Shown here in pieces: positions 33,414 through 41,647 of a DNA stretch of 41,696 nt; position 1 is the first letter of the stretch; the number at the start of each line of letters is the position of its first letter. This DNA is from Herpetosiphon gulosus (GTDB taxonomy: Bacteria > Chloroflexota > Chloroflexia > Chloroflexales > Herpetosiphonaceae), in NCBI RefSeq assembly GCF_039545135.1, contig NZ_BAABRU010000031.1:1-41696 (forward strand), read 5' to 3'. Below the pieces are notes generated by a model. It worked only from the letters and a program-made list of their open reading frames with translations, was not told the origin of the DNA and made no database searches. Both the position numbers and the translations under genes were made by a program.

Positions 33414-34370
33414 TTATGTCGCCACTCCATAGATCGTCAGCCAATCGAGAACCTGGCGAATACTCCCAATCGCAACCGCAATACAGCTATCGGCAGCTCC
33501 ATAATAGACATGCAGGGTATCGCCATCAGCTAGGACGGTCACGCCACAGGGGAAAATCACATTGGGGACATCGCCATGGCGTTCATACTCCGTATGCGGA
33601 CTCAAGACCCATGGTTCGCCACGCCGCAGACAGCGCTCAGGATGTTCGGTATCGAACAGGGCTACGCCAAGCCGATAGAGACAACCACCAGGAGTCATCC
33701 GAACGCCATGATAGATCATCAACCAGCCTTCCTCGGTGGCGATCGGCGGTGGTGACAAACCAATTTTGTTGGCATCCCACCATGCGCCTTTACGGGCCTC
33801 AAGCATGCATTGGTGCTGGCCCCAATGGCGTAAATCAGGTGAGAGCGACATCCAAATATGCGACCCTTGTGCGCCAATCGGGCGATGAATCATCGCCCAT
33901 AAGCCGTTAATCCGAACGGGAAAGAGCGCAGCATCTTTATTTTCGGGCTGCATCACCACTCCATAGCGAGTAAAGGTCTTGAAATCGGTGGTTGTTGCCA
34001 AGGAAACCCCAGGCCCACCAGTCGCATAGGAGGTATACACAACCCCATAGGCTGCTAATTCCTCAATATAGGTAATGCGCGGATCTTCAATCCCCCAGCG
34101 TTCTTCGGGATACTGCTGTGGATCAGGCGCAAAGGTTGGGTGGGCATCAATTTGCCAATGATCAAGCCCATTGGCCGAGCGAGCTGCACAGAAATGCGAA
34201 TGCCCACGCCGATCTTCAACGCGGCATAACAACAAGGTTGTGCCATCGGCGAGCACAGTTGCACCAGGGTTAAACACGCTATTAATCGGGTACGGCCAAT
34301 CGCTTGCTTGTAAAATCGGGTTGGCTGGATGGCGTGCGAAGAGATCGAGTCGATTATGTTGCATCATCAT
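33414..34370 (-). CDS. GH130-family beta-mannoside phosphorylase/hydrolase
   Basis: Protein of 318 residues with the five-bladed propeller pattern of GH130. The signature IEDPRI puts the catalytic Asp at 96. Other family features are PANPIL near the start, FNPGATVLADGTTLLLCRVEDRRG at 33-55, DANKIGLSPPPI, LIYHG and YYGAADSCIAVA near the end. GH130 enzymes act on beta-mannosidic linkages, many by phosphorolysis. The exact glycan cannot be read here. Three consecutive ATGs start the protein (34370, 34367, 34364) behind a weak GGA site. It is the last gene of the six-gene operon and follows the glycosyltransferase by 28 bases, a common pairing. Confidence 0.9.
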   Translation of the reverse strand: MMMQHNRLDLFARHPANPILQASDWPYPINSVFNPGATVLADGTTLLLCRVEDRRGHSHFCAARSANGLDHWQIDAHPTFAPDPQQYPEERWGIEDPRITYIEELAAYGVVYTSYATGGPGVSLATTTDFKTFTRYGVVMQPENKDAALFPVRINGLWAMIHRPIGAQGSHIWMSLSPDLRHWGQHQCMLEARKGAWWDANKIGLSPPPIATEEGWLMIYHGVRMTPGGCLYRLGVALFDTEHPERCLRRGEPWVLSPHTEYERHGDVPNVIFPCGVTVLADGDTLHVYYGAADSCIAVAIGSIRQVLDWLTIYGVAT

Positions 34371-34398
34371 TTATTCCAGACTGTCTCGCCATGAGACA

Positions 34399-36753
34399 CT
34401 ACAGTGGCCTTAATGAACTTGAATCACGTGGTGGAATCAAATCTGCCCGAATGCGCGGTGGTCGGGTAACGCTGGCTGAAGTGTTTTCCGCTGTTCCGCG
34501 CCTGATTGGTGGCGTAAGTGTTTGAATCGTCAATCGGCCAATTAAAAATGCGAGGGTTGATTCGGCCCCCTGATTTTGATTAATCCGATCAATTTCCAAT
34601 CCATCAGCACAGCCACCGGTGCGCTGATCGTAGAGCGCTACACCCGCATCGTTGTGGCCGAGAAACCAATAAAAGGCATGCTGGGCTTCATCGTACCAAC
34701 CTGAATCGCCTGTGCTTTCAAAGGCTGCACATGCTGCTAACACGGTTGCCTGAGCCTCAATTGGCTGTTGATCATAGTGTGCTGGAGCTTGCCCACGCTG
34801 GAAAAAACCATTCGAACCAATTGGTTTGAAATGTTCAGCCTCAGGCCGCTGGATCGCACAGAGCCAGGTCAAGGCCGTTAATCCAGCCTCAACCATATCT
34901 GGGCGCTGAAGGGTTTGACCACTGACAATCAACGCATGCGGCAGAACCGCATTATCATAGGTCAGATGGTCATCAAACCATTCCCAATCAGGCTGATGCG
35001 CCGCTTGAAAGCGGGACAATAATTGTTCAGCGAGTTGCAATTGGCTGGCCATAACCGTGCGATCACCAGGAAAGCGTTGACGATAGGCAGCGAATCCCAA
35101 CAATGCTAAGGCCCATGGCCGTGGGTGGGTCAGCTGAGACACCGCCGGAAGCGCAAAACGGAGGAGTCGTTGCGCAACGCCGCACAAGCCCGGATCATGG
35201 CTCTGTTCAAGCACTATGCCAAGTGCCCAGATACTGCGAGCATGGGCATCCTCCGAGCCTGTCGCCTCTAGCCATTGCCGATTTGCTCCCATAAAGTTGC
35301 GAAACCGTTGGGTAGCTGGATTAAAGGCATACCAGAGAAACGCTAAATAGCGCATTGCCAAGCGCTGCGCCTGTGGTTCTTGGATAGGGTCGAGCAGCAT
35401 CGTGGCAATCAAAGCCCGCGCATTATCATCGGTCGCATAGCCTTCGTGATGATTGGGAATATTCAAGATCGCATGTTGGATCAAGCCCATATCGTCGGTC
35501 ATGGCGATCAGATGATCAAGACATAACGGCGGGATGATCGGTGAATCAGGCATGATTGGTTGATTGGCTAGCACTAGCACTGGATGGAGTGGGTGCGTCC
35601 GTGCCTGCACAAAACTCTGCATATAGTGCGTAGCAACAACCGACCAGAGCATCGTGCGCCCACGTTGATAGGCCTGTTCGCGGATGGTTTGACGCAGCTG
35701 GGGTTCGGCTAAAAGCGTGTTAACCTGCTCAGCAAGCATCGCTGGATCATGAAACGGAACCAGCATGCCACCACCATGGGCCAAGAGTTCGGTTGCATAC
35801 CAATAGGGTGTCGAGACAATCGCCTTACCAGCCCCAATCGCATAGGCTAAAGTACCCGATACGCTTTGTTCTTGGGTATGATAGGGTGTAATATACACAT
35901 CAGCCGCACCCATATAAATTGCTAAAGCGCTGGAACTCACAAATTGATCGTGAAACCGCACATGCGCTTGAATTCCAAGTTGCTCGACTAAGGCTTGAAG
36001 CATCTCCCGATAAGCCTCACCAAAGGTTTGACGAACGGTTGGGTGGGTTGCCCCAACAATCACATAGAGCACATGCGGATGCTGTTTGATCAGGGACGGC
36101 AAGGCATTCAAGACATCTTCGATACCTTTATTTGGCGAGAGCAAGCCAAAGGTAAGCAGAACCTGCTTGCCAGTCAGATTGGCGTGTTGTTTATCCTCAT
36201 AGCCATCGCGAAACGGCAGATCAGGAATGCCATGCGGGATACAATCAATCTGAGCCAATGGAATGCCATAAATCGTATGGATTAAATCGACTGCATGCGA
36301 ACTCATCACGATAATCCGTTGTGATCGTTGAGCAAGCTCCCACAGAATCGTATGTTGATCAGCGGTTGGTTCGCGTAACACCGTATGCAAGGTGGTCACA
36401 ATTGGAATTGTGATCGCACGAATGAGCAAGAGCAGATTACGCCCCGATGCCCCACCAAAAATCCCATATTCGTGCTGAATACACACAAGGTCATAGGAAC
36501 TCAAGCGGATAAAATCGGCAGCTTGATAATAAGCATATGGGTCATCCTGATCAATCGTAAAGACAACTGAATCAGGGTAGTCATAGCCTGCAGGCGTATC
36601 ATTCATGGCCATCACCTCGATCCTGCTCTGAGGATACGCTTCAAGCAAGGCCATGCGTAAATCGGTGGTATAGGTTGCAATGCCACACTGGCGTGGAGCA
36701 TAATTCCCAATAATTAAGATTGAGCGAATCGATGAATGACTCGGTGTAGGCAT
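34399..36753 (-). CDS. GT4 glycosyltransferase fused to a helical-barrel glycan domain
   Basis: Protein of 784 residues; AGGAGGT five bases before the ATG. Residues about 10-390 form a GT-B glycosyltransferase of family 4: IGNYAPRQCGIATYTTDL, IQHEYGIFGG, TLHTVL, GLLSPNKGIEDVLNAL (the usual sugar-nucleotide linker) and a late GTLAYAIGAGKAIVSTPYWYATE. From about 400 to 770 the sequence is an all-helical (alpha/alpha)-barrel-like domain, with NHHEGYATDDNARALI, PDWEWFDDHLTYDNAVLPHALI and DGLEIDRINQNQGAESTLAFL. Such barrels are found in glycan-processing enzymes. Fusion and the adjacent GH130 gene suggest mannan-type glycan or glycoside metabolism, an inference. Fifth of six genes in the operon. 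Confidence 0.85.
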   Translation of the reverse strand: MPTPSHSSIRSILIIGNYAPRQCGIATYTTDLRMALLEAYPQSRIEVMAMNDTPAGYDYPDSVVFTIDQDDPYAYYQAADFIRLSSYDLVCIQHEYGIFGGASGRNLLLLIRAITIPIVTTLHTVLREPTADQHTILWELAQRSQRIIVMSSHAVDLIHTIYGIPLAQIDCIPHGIPDLPFRDGYEDKQHANLTGKQVLLTFGLLSPNKGIEDVLNALPSLIKQHPHVLYVIVGATHPTVRQTFGEAYREMLQALVEQLGIQAHVRFHDQFVSSSALAIYMGAADVYITPYHTQEQSVSGTLAYAIGAGKAIVSTPYWYATELLAHGGGMLVPFHDPAMLAEQVNTLLAEPQLRQTIREQAYQRGRTMLWSVVATHYMQSFVQARTHPLHPVLVLANQPIMPDSPIIPPLCLDHLIAMTDDMGLIQHAILNIPNHHEGYATDDNARALIATMLLDPIQEPQAQRLAMRYLAFLWYAFNPATQRFRNFMGANRQWLEATGSEDAHARSIWALGIVLEQSHDPGLCGVAQRLLRFALPAVSQLTHPRPWALALLGFAAYRQRFPGDRTVMASQLQLAEQLLSRFQAAHQPDWEWFDDHLTYDNAVLPHALIVSGQTLQRPDMVEAGLTALTWLCAIQRPEAEHFKPIGSNGFFQRGQAPAHYDQQPIEAQATVLAACAAFESTGDSGWYDEAQHAFYWFLGHNDAGVALYDQRTGGCADGLEIDRINQNQGAESTLAFLIGRLTIQTLTPPIRRGTAENTSASVTRPPRIRADLIPPRDSSSLRPL

Positions 36754-36782
36754 GCCACACCTCCTGTACTAACTGGAAGCAA

Positions 36783-37247
36783 TCACCCTGCCAGAGCGGC
36801 ATATTGTGGGTGGCGCAATGTTTCAATCCGTGGCAAAAGGTTATCAAGCTGATGTTCCCAGCCCGCATCCCAAGCCCGAATGGCGGCAATCACCTGAACT
36901 GGTGGCGTAACCGTGCGGGCGGTCGGATGCCAAGCCTGATAGCGAATAGCAGGTGGGAGCAGCACCCATTGACTAAAGTAGCCCAATAGATAGCGTAAAG
37001 CCATAAAGCCTGTCCAGCCTGCAATCGCGTTCCCGTGCATCAGAGGACTCATCCAGCGCTGCGTGAAGGTGCCAAAATGATTCGGCTCAGCAAAGGTCAG
37101 AGGATGGATCACCAGCGGATGATCCTGCTGACTAAACCCAAACAATAGACAACGCAGGGCATTGGTAACTGGAACGGGATGCGGATAGGAATCAATCCCA
37201 ACCTGAAAATAGTGCTGATGATCGGGTGTAAACCAATGACTATCCAT
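36783..37247 (-). CDS. Hypothetical protein, 154 residues
   Basis: AAGGGG lies six bases before the ATG. No family recognised. The protein is rich in His, Pro, Trp and Phe, with a hydrophobic helix near 76-95 (AIAGWTGFMALRYLLGYFSQWVLL) that may lie on or in the membrane. No signal peptide. It sits between the XisI-like gene (41 bases) and the glycosyltransferase gene (29 bases), so it is probably co-expressed with both. Confidence 0.65.
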   Translation of the reverse strand: MDSHWFTPDHQHYFQVGIDSYPHPVPVTNALRCLLFGFSQQDHPLVIHPLTFAEPNHFGTFTQRWMSPLMHGNAIAGWTGFMALRYLLGYFSQWVLLPPAIRYQAWHPTARTVTPPVQVIAAIRAWDAGWEHQLDNLLPRIETLRHPQYAALAG

Positions 37248-37288
37248 TGATAGCCCCTTTCTTAAATGATCGGGAGCGTCATAGGCCG

Positions 37289-37600
37289 CTAGGGCATGCG
37301 CAGGTTAGCAAGCGGGAAAACCTGCAAAATACGAGTGGCAGGAATTCCAGCGGCGATTAAGCTCCTAGGAATTCCATGGATCGTGTGATCACAATGAATC
37401 CAAACGCGCTCATCGTGATAGGCAATATGCACCAGACACTGATGAATCCGATGTTGGCCATGCCAACCAGCAACCACCACCAGGTACTGATGTTGCTGGC
37501 GATCAAATATGGTTTGCACCGTGCATGCGCCCAGCGTATCAGGACATGGCATGGCCATCAGGACGGTTTCGATGAGCGTGGTGGGCGAAAAGGCCACCAT
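37289..37600 (-). CDS. XisI-like protein
   Basis: Protein of 103 residues; AGGGAG six bases before the ATG. The central and C-terminal parts match the XisI family (about 110 residues): HQYLVVVAGWHGQHRIHQCLVHI, VWIHCDHTIHGI and LIAAGIPATRILQVF are the known conserved blocks. XisI was first named in cyanobacterial excision of the fdxN element, but many XisI homologues lie elsewhere in genomes of cyanobacteria and Chloroflexota. The usual partner XisH is not next to it. The place in a kinase/glycan operon is odd for an excision factor, so a different function is likely. Confidence 0.8.
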   Translation of the reverse strand: MVAFSPTTLIETVLMAMPCPDTLGACTVQTIFDRQQHQYLVVVAGWHGQHRIHQCLVHIAYHDERVWIHCDHTIHGIPRSLIAAGIPATRILQVFPLANLRMP

Positions 37601-37630
37601 AACGAACTCCCTTCCGGAACAGCCGTTGGG

Positions 37631-37903
37631 TTAGCGAATGGACGGTTTCGATGGCAGCGGATCATCTGGCCATTGATTCCAATGGGTGGGGGGGTGGTTG
37701 TAGAGTGTGCGATACTCATGATATTGGAAAGCAATGAACCGCAGCGCTAACTCACTCAGCATGGTGAGAACGATCGCCATGAGCATGTGCCACACGAGAA
37801 TGTTCAGCCCACCAATCGTCAACTGTGGTTGGGGGCTAGCACTCCCCAACAGCATCAGCCCACCAATCAGGCTCAGCCAGAGTAGAACATAGCGTTTTTT
37901 CAT
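37631..37903 (-). CDS. Small two-helix membrane protein
   Basis: Protein of 90 residues; AAGGGAG six bases before the ATG. Helices at about 6-23 and 33-58 with a short loop, then a cytosolic tail rich in Pro, His and Trp (FQYHEYRTLYNHPPTHWNQWPDD). Its ATG overlaps the stop of the histidine kinase gene by four bases, so translation is coupled and the two may form a membrane sensor pair. No family recognised. Confidence 0.7.
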   Translation of the reverse strand: MKKRYVLLWLSLIGGLMLLGSASPQPQLTIGGLNILVWHMLMAIVLTMLSELALRFIAFQYHEYRTLYNHPPTHWNQWPDDPLPSKPSIR

Positions 37904-39108
37904 AACGTGCTCCCTTGAATACCAGCAATGTTGGGATAGTTCACCAGCATTGATGCAGTATGTTCCGGTAGGCGGGTTGGCCGGACACTACAGGGAAACT
38001 GGATAGTGATGGTTGTTCCATGATCAACCGTGCTGGCGATCGTAATGCTGCCCTCGTGTTGCTGGATGAGTTCTTGAACAATTGCCAAGCCAAGTCCTTG
38101 ACCAATCCTTGCCGCCCCATGAGGATCAGCTGTGTCAAAAAATGGACGAGAAATCTGCACCAGATCATCGGCGGAAATTCCTACCCCATAATCCTGAATG
38201 GTTATCTGCCCATCAGCAGCGAGGGTGATGGTAATTTCACTATGCATCCCGCTATAGTGCAGGGCATTGAGCAAGAGATTCTGAAACACTTGGACTAAGC
38301 GACCATAATCGCCATCAACCCATACGGCTACATCGGGGACTCGCAGCACTAAGAGATGCGAAGCTCGCATTCCTTGCATGGCTCCAACGACCGTTCGCAG
38401 CACCGCACTTAGTTCAAGCGAACGACGCTGAATCGGCCCCAGATTGTGAGTCATCAGCGTGCTATCAAGCAGCGTTGGAACCAATCGTCCTACATGAATC
38501 GCTTGCATCCGCATCGTATTAATCATTTGCCGTTCGCGCAGGGGAATTCCGCCCCATGTGGCAACCCGTCGCTCAAATAGATCAATATAGCCGAGCAAAA
38601 TACTGATGGGCGTTTGGAGTTCATGAATCGCTATTGTTAGATGATGTTCAATCTGATGGGTTGTATCAAGCGCCACTGCCAGCGTGCTGGTGAGGGTTTG
38701 GACATGATCTTCTGCCGCTAATTGAGCAACACGGGCAAACCCATAGTCGAGTGTCCGCTGAAAAAGTGCTGGCGTAAGTTCATCGTCGAACAACGTGGCA
38801 TGAACCCCGACGTGCAGCATAGGGATCAAGGTGTGATCATCGGTGTTTGGGGCGGAGAGAATGAGTGGATAGGTTGATGCATGATCAGACAGCGTTTGGA
38901 TGATCATGCCTGTATTATCCATTAATGGAAGCCGCACCAAGATAGCATCGATCCGGCGAGTTGCCAGCATACTCAGGCCATGGTGGAGGTCGGCTACCGC
39001 AATCAGGCGATACTGGACGGTTTGAATTGCCGTGATGATCGACGCAATGAGGGGGATGCCATGCCCATCATGGTCAATTAATAAGATCTGCATCCCATTC
39101 GGCTTCAT
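37900..39108 (-). CDS. Sensor histidine kinase with degenerate N-terminal receiver domain
   Basis: Protein of 402 residues from the ATG at 39108 (AGGA about seven bases upstream; a TTG precedes it). Residues 5-125 have a receiver fold: LLIDHD with acidic residues at 12 and 14, but the phosphoacceptor Asp is replaced by Arg59 (DAILVRLPL). The kinase follows: H-box HELQTPISILLGYID with His near 162, N-box FQNLLLNALHYS, G1 DYGVGIS, F-box FFDT, and G2 GQGLGLAIV. The kinase part looks active, the receiver looks dead for phosphorylation. There is no membrane helix, so the coupled two-helix protein may be its membrane partner. First gene of a six-gene operon running to GH130. Confidence 0.87.
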   Translation of the reverse strand: MKPNGMQILLIDHDGHGIPLIASIITAIQTVQYRLIAVADLHHGLSMLATRRIDAILVRLPLMDNTGMIIQTLSDHASTYPLILSAPNTDDHTLIPMLHVGVHATLFDDELTPALFQRTLDYGFARVAQLAAEDHVQTLTSTLAVALDTTHQIEHHLTIAIHELQTPISILLGYIDLFERRVATWGGIPLRERQMINTMRMQAIHVGRLVPTLLDSTLMTHNLGPIQRRSLELSAVLRTVVGAMQGMRASHLLVLRVPDVAVWVDGDYGRLVQVFQNLLLNALHYSGMHSEITITLAADGQITIQDYGVGISADDLVQISRPFFDTADPHGAARIGQGLGLAIVQELIQQHEGSITIASTVDHGTTITIQFPCSVRPTRLPEHTASMLVNYPNIAGIQGSTL

Positions 39109-39151
39109 CAAAATGTCCTATCTCGCGGCGCAGCCAGCGGGTTGATTGAAC

Positions 39152-39185
39152 GTGCATACAGCAACAGGGGTGCATACAACAACAA
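39152..39185 (-). promoter_or_regulatory. Pair of 16-base direct repeats upstream of the kinase gene
   Basis: GTGCATACAGCAACAG (39152-39167) and GTGCATACAACAACAA (39170-39185) share 14 of 16 positions and are 18 bases apart, 45-75 bases before the kinase ATG. This spacing and position fit an activator that binds side by side. No clear -35/-10 pair was identified. Confidence 0.35.
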
Positions 39186-39467
39186 TTAATTCCAAGCCAT
39201 CCCTATGTGGATGACTCGGAGCTTGATGACGTATCCCTTTAAGTACATGCCGATGCAACTGCGCGTCACCATGCGGGATTTTTGTAGGCGTAAATAACCA
39301 ATCATTGCAGCTATCCAGCGACCATTACGCTATGGTAGCGTTTTCGCCAGCAACAATGATGGTGTTCAACACACCGACAATCATTAACATAAATCTGATA
39401 GTGAAAACTCGGAATGATAGGATAACCAAAATAGTTATCGAGTGGGGGATATGGCCGAGTTAAGAGG

Positions 39468-39506
39468 TAGGTAGGTGAAATACAGTTGATATACTTCACC
39501 TACCTA
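39468..39506. repeat. Perfect 12-bp hairpin downstream of the sialidase-like gene
   Basis: TAGGTAGGTGAA (39468-39479) pairs perfectly with TTCACCTACCTA (39495-39506) around a 15-base loop. It lies about 95 bases after the stop of the minus-strand sialidase-like gene and may act in its 3' end, but neither side has a T-run. It could also be a protein-binding site. Confidence 0.6.
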
Positions 39507-39601
39507 GTATAGCACTATCGCATGATAAACACAACGACAGACGCTGATTGGAATCGCTTCGTGGTGATACTTATGACACGAACAGGGTCTAAACTGGCTG
39601 A

Positions 39602-41197
39602 TTAATCAATCATCGCCTCGCCATAATGCCGATGAAAAAGGGTCAAAACATCAAAAGAGACCTTTTTTCCTGAAAGTTTGGGGGTATTCGTTTCAAGGGT
39701 GGCGGTGCGCAGGCTTGTGATCGTGCTATTGGTAATTACAATCGATGGGTCATCAAAGTTAAAGACCACCTTGCCTGGCTCAACATCAGCATCAGACTGG
39801 ATTGTGATAGCCACTGATGCCCCCTTACTTTTTGCCGTGGCTTGCGGCAATGGCAGCGGCATATCCCATGTTTCGTAATGGAGCGTTGGGGAAGCTACCT
39901 GCCCAATTGAATTTGCTTCAAGATAAATATAATCCATACTGACAACGTTGGGTTTTAAGCCACTGCTATAGCATTCCGATGCGGCGAATCCGGCAATTAA
40001 GGGCATTTCATGATTCAGCAAAACAGCTTCGGGAAAATAGATTCCGCCAGCCGAAGAATTACTGGTAAACAGTCGGCCTTCAGTCGCAAGAATCATAATT
40101 AGGCCATGACCATCGCTCGTGCCATTGCCAAAGGATGTTTTACTGCCAACTGTGCTTGGAAATACCGCAAGTTTGCCCAATGGATTGCCACCAGTCACGC
40201 GAATGGCTTCGACAATCGTCTCATGCTCAGGAATATAATTAAGCGCAACCGATTCACGCCCATTACTGAGGATGATCGGCACATGAAACGCGCCACCTTT
40301 ATCAACGATTGGTTCGGTATAGCCAGGGATAAGCTTAAAATCTTGGTCATAGCTACCAAGATCAATCGCATAGGGCTTATCAAACGATTTTCCGCCATCC
40401 GATGATCGCAGCAGGGTTGGAACTAATCCACCTGCAGTAATCCGATCAACCCGTGCCAGAATCTGTTTACCACTAATGCCAAATGAGATCCCTCCACGGA
40501 TTTCGCCAACATCAAGGCCAACTTCTGGTCCCAGTTGGCCATCAACATACCGCCGAATAAACAGGCGACCTGTATTACGGCATTTATAACTCAGCAAGCC
40601 GAATGGTGGCGGGGCGGTCGCAACATGCCCAACCGCAACTTGGCTCAAGCCGAAAAAGGGAAAATCAACTTCAGACGATTCGGTATTAACCAATGTTCCA
40701 TCGAGCCACAATTGTAGACCTTTAGCACTGCGCGTAATCCACGTTGCAACGATTGTTCCAGTAAATTTGTTCAAGGTAAGATGATAGCGCCAAATCTCAC
40801 CCTCTGCGATGATGGTTCGCTCAAGTTGTGGAACGTAGCGCATTGCAGGGCTGAGCGAGGCCGCCGCTGCGGCAGGGTTTGGGCCAATAAATTGGCTCAA
40901 AATCAACTGCCCATGGGCTTGATCAGCCTGCGAATGTTCGACATGGGCCGCCCACGTTATCCGACGATTATCATCGTGGGTAATACAGACTTGTGGTCCT
41001 AGGAAATAGCGCGTGCTATCAAGCTGATTGGTCACAATCTTGGTACTATGCACGGTTCCTTCCAAAGCCCAGTTGCGTGCGCTAATCTCAGGCGGAATGA
41101 TTACCCCATCAAATACGGCATCTCCATGATGCGCTGCACGTTCAGCATAATGATGCGCCGTTTGGATGGTTTGTTCTGAACGATGGATGATACGCAT
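39602..41197 (-). CDS. Sialidase-like (BNR/Asp-box) protein of unknown activity
   Basis: Protein of 531 residues from the ATG at 41197, supported by GGAGGA eight bases upstream. The body is beta-rich and has one clear Asp-box (RSSDGGKSFDKPY, near 262-274), the hairpin turn of sialidase-type propellers. Segments such as FKLIPGYTEPIVDKGGAFHVPIIL and GTSDGHGLIMILATEGRLFTSNSSAGGIYFPEAVLL fit propeller blades. The region near 75-230 resembles a lectin-like jelly roll (WRYHLTLNKFTGTIVATWITR). The catalytic Arg triad of true sialidases is not evident. No signal peptide is seen, which is unusual for this fold. It may bind sugars or proteins; function unknown. Upstream it is divergent from the gene starting at 41648. 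Confidence 0.55.
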   Translation of the reverse strand: MRIIHRSEQTIQTAHHYAERAAHHGDAVFDGVIIPPEISARNWALEGTVHSTKIVTNQLDSTRYFLGPQVCITHDDNRRITWAAHVEHSQADQAHGQLILSQFIGPNPAAAAASLSPAMRYVPQLERTIIAEGEIWRYHLTLNKFTGTIVATWITRSAKGLQLWLDGTLVNTESSEVDFPFFGLSQVAVGHVATAPPPFGLLSYKCRNTGRLFIRRYVDGQLGPEVGLDVGEIRGGISFGISGKQILARVDRITAGGLVPTLLRSSDGGKSFDKPYAIDLGSYDQDFKLIPGYTEPIVDKGGAFHVPIILSNGRESVALNYIPEHETIVEAIRVTGGNPLGKLAVFPSTVGSKTSFGNGTSDGHGLIMILATEGRLFTSNSSAGGIYFPEAVLLNHEMPLIAGFAASECYSSGLKPNVVSMDYIYLEANSIGQVASPTLHYETWDMPLPLPQATAKSKGASVAITIQSDADVEPGKVVFNFDDPSIVITNSTITSLRTATLETNTPKLSGKKVSFDVLTLFHRHYGEAMID

Positions 41198-41647
41198 AGG
41201 GAAGTTCCTCCATAACCAAGATACGCCACAACCCATTCGCCCATCCAAGCACAGCGTATGGTCTCAAACAGCTGATCTGCGCTGCTATCCAATAATTCAG
41301 TACTTGGTTGGGCAAGGGTTTTCGGTGGTGGATCTGATGAGCATCGTAGAGCTTTGCGGGGTGTGATCCCACCCATAGATTGGGCGAAGCACACCAACAA
41401 CTGAAGAAAAGTGTGGGAAGAATAAGTCATCAGGTGGCGATGACATAGGAAGCATGCGGCTACATTCGAAAGAGTACGCTCGATAAATGGCTCTGTAAAG
41501 TCCCTATCCCAATGGGAGAGGGATCGATATCAAGGAAGCGGGTTCAGACGTGATTGTTGAGGCGAAACGGAGACTGTACAATAGCGTGTGTATTTGGTTC
41601 CCAACCCAAAGACGAGCATTTCCAGAATAGGCTTGTAAGGGGATACC
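41198..41647. other. Intergenic region between divergent genes
   Basis: About 450 bases without a convincing gene. It holds a near-perfect inverted repeat at 41501-41523 (TCCCTATCCCA with one mismatch to its partner) and a rightward promoter at 41554-41582. A leftward open frame of about 109 codons (41101-41430) overlaps the sialidase-like gene in another frame, has no family resemblance and is not called. Confidence 0.4.
41554..41582 (+). promoter_or_regulatory. Candidate promoter of the gene at the right edge
   Basis: TTGTTG (41554-41559) and TACAAT (41577-41582) are 17 bases apart on the plus strand. The transcript would start near 41589, about 60 bases before the ATG at 41648. Confidence 0.4.

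Larger units (their letters stand above)
39109..39601. other. Intergenic region upstream of the histidine kinase operon
   Basis: About 490 bases without a convincing gene. Near the kinase start it holds two 16-base direct repeats (described separately); at 39328-39344 a small stem followed by TTTT on the plus strand; at 39468-39506 a 12-bp hairpin. Short open frames such as one at 39311-39499 have no ribosome site and biased composition, so I do not call them. Confidence 0.4.

Noticed and set aside
33302-33910. Plus-strand open frame of 202 codons right of the divergent operator
   Set aside because: It lies almost wholly opposite the GH130 gene, is rich in Ser, Arg and His as expected of an antisense frame, lacks a ribosome site, and resembles no regulator.
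36783-37247. XisH as the identity of the 154-residue protein next to the XisI-like gene
   Set aside because: It lacks the XisH nuclease-like pattern (the conserved acidic and VEIKSF-type core) and has a hydrophobic helix that XisH does not.
39311-39499. Minus-strand frame of 62 codons in the gap upstream of the kinase operon
   Set aside because: No ribosome site, unusual composition (many Tyr, Cys, His) and part of it is the hairpin repeat.
41101-41430. Minus-strand frame of 109 codons overlapping the sialidase-like gene start
   Set aside because: Overlaps a gene with a strong ribosome site in another frame, has no recognisable domain and no good start signal.
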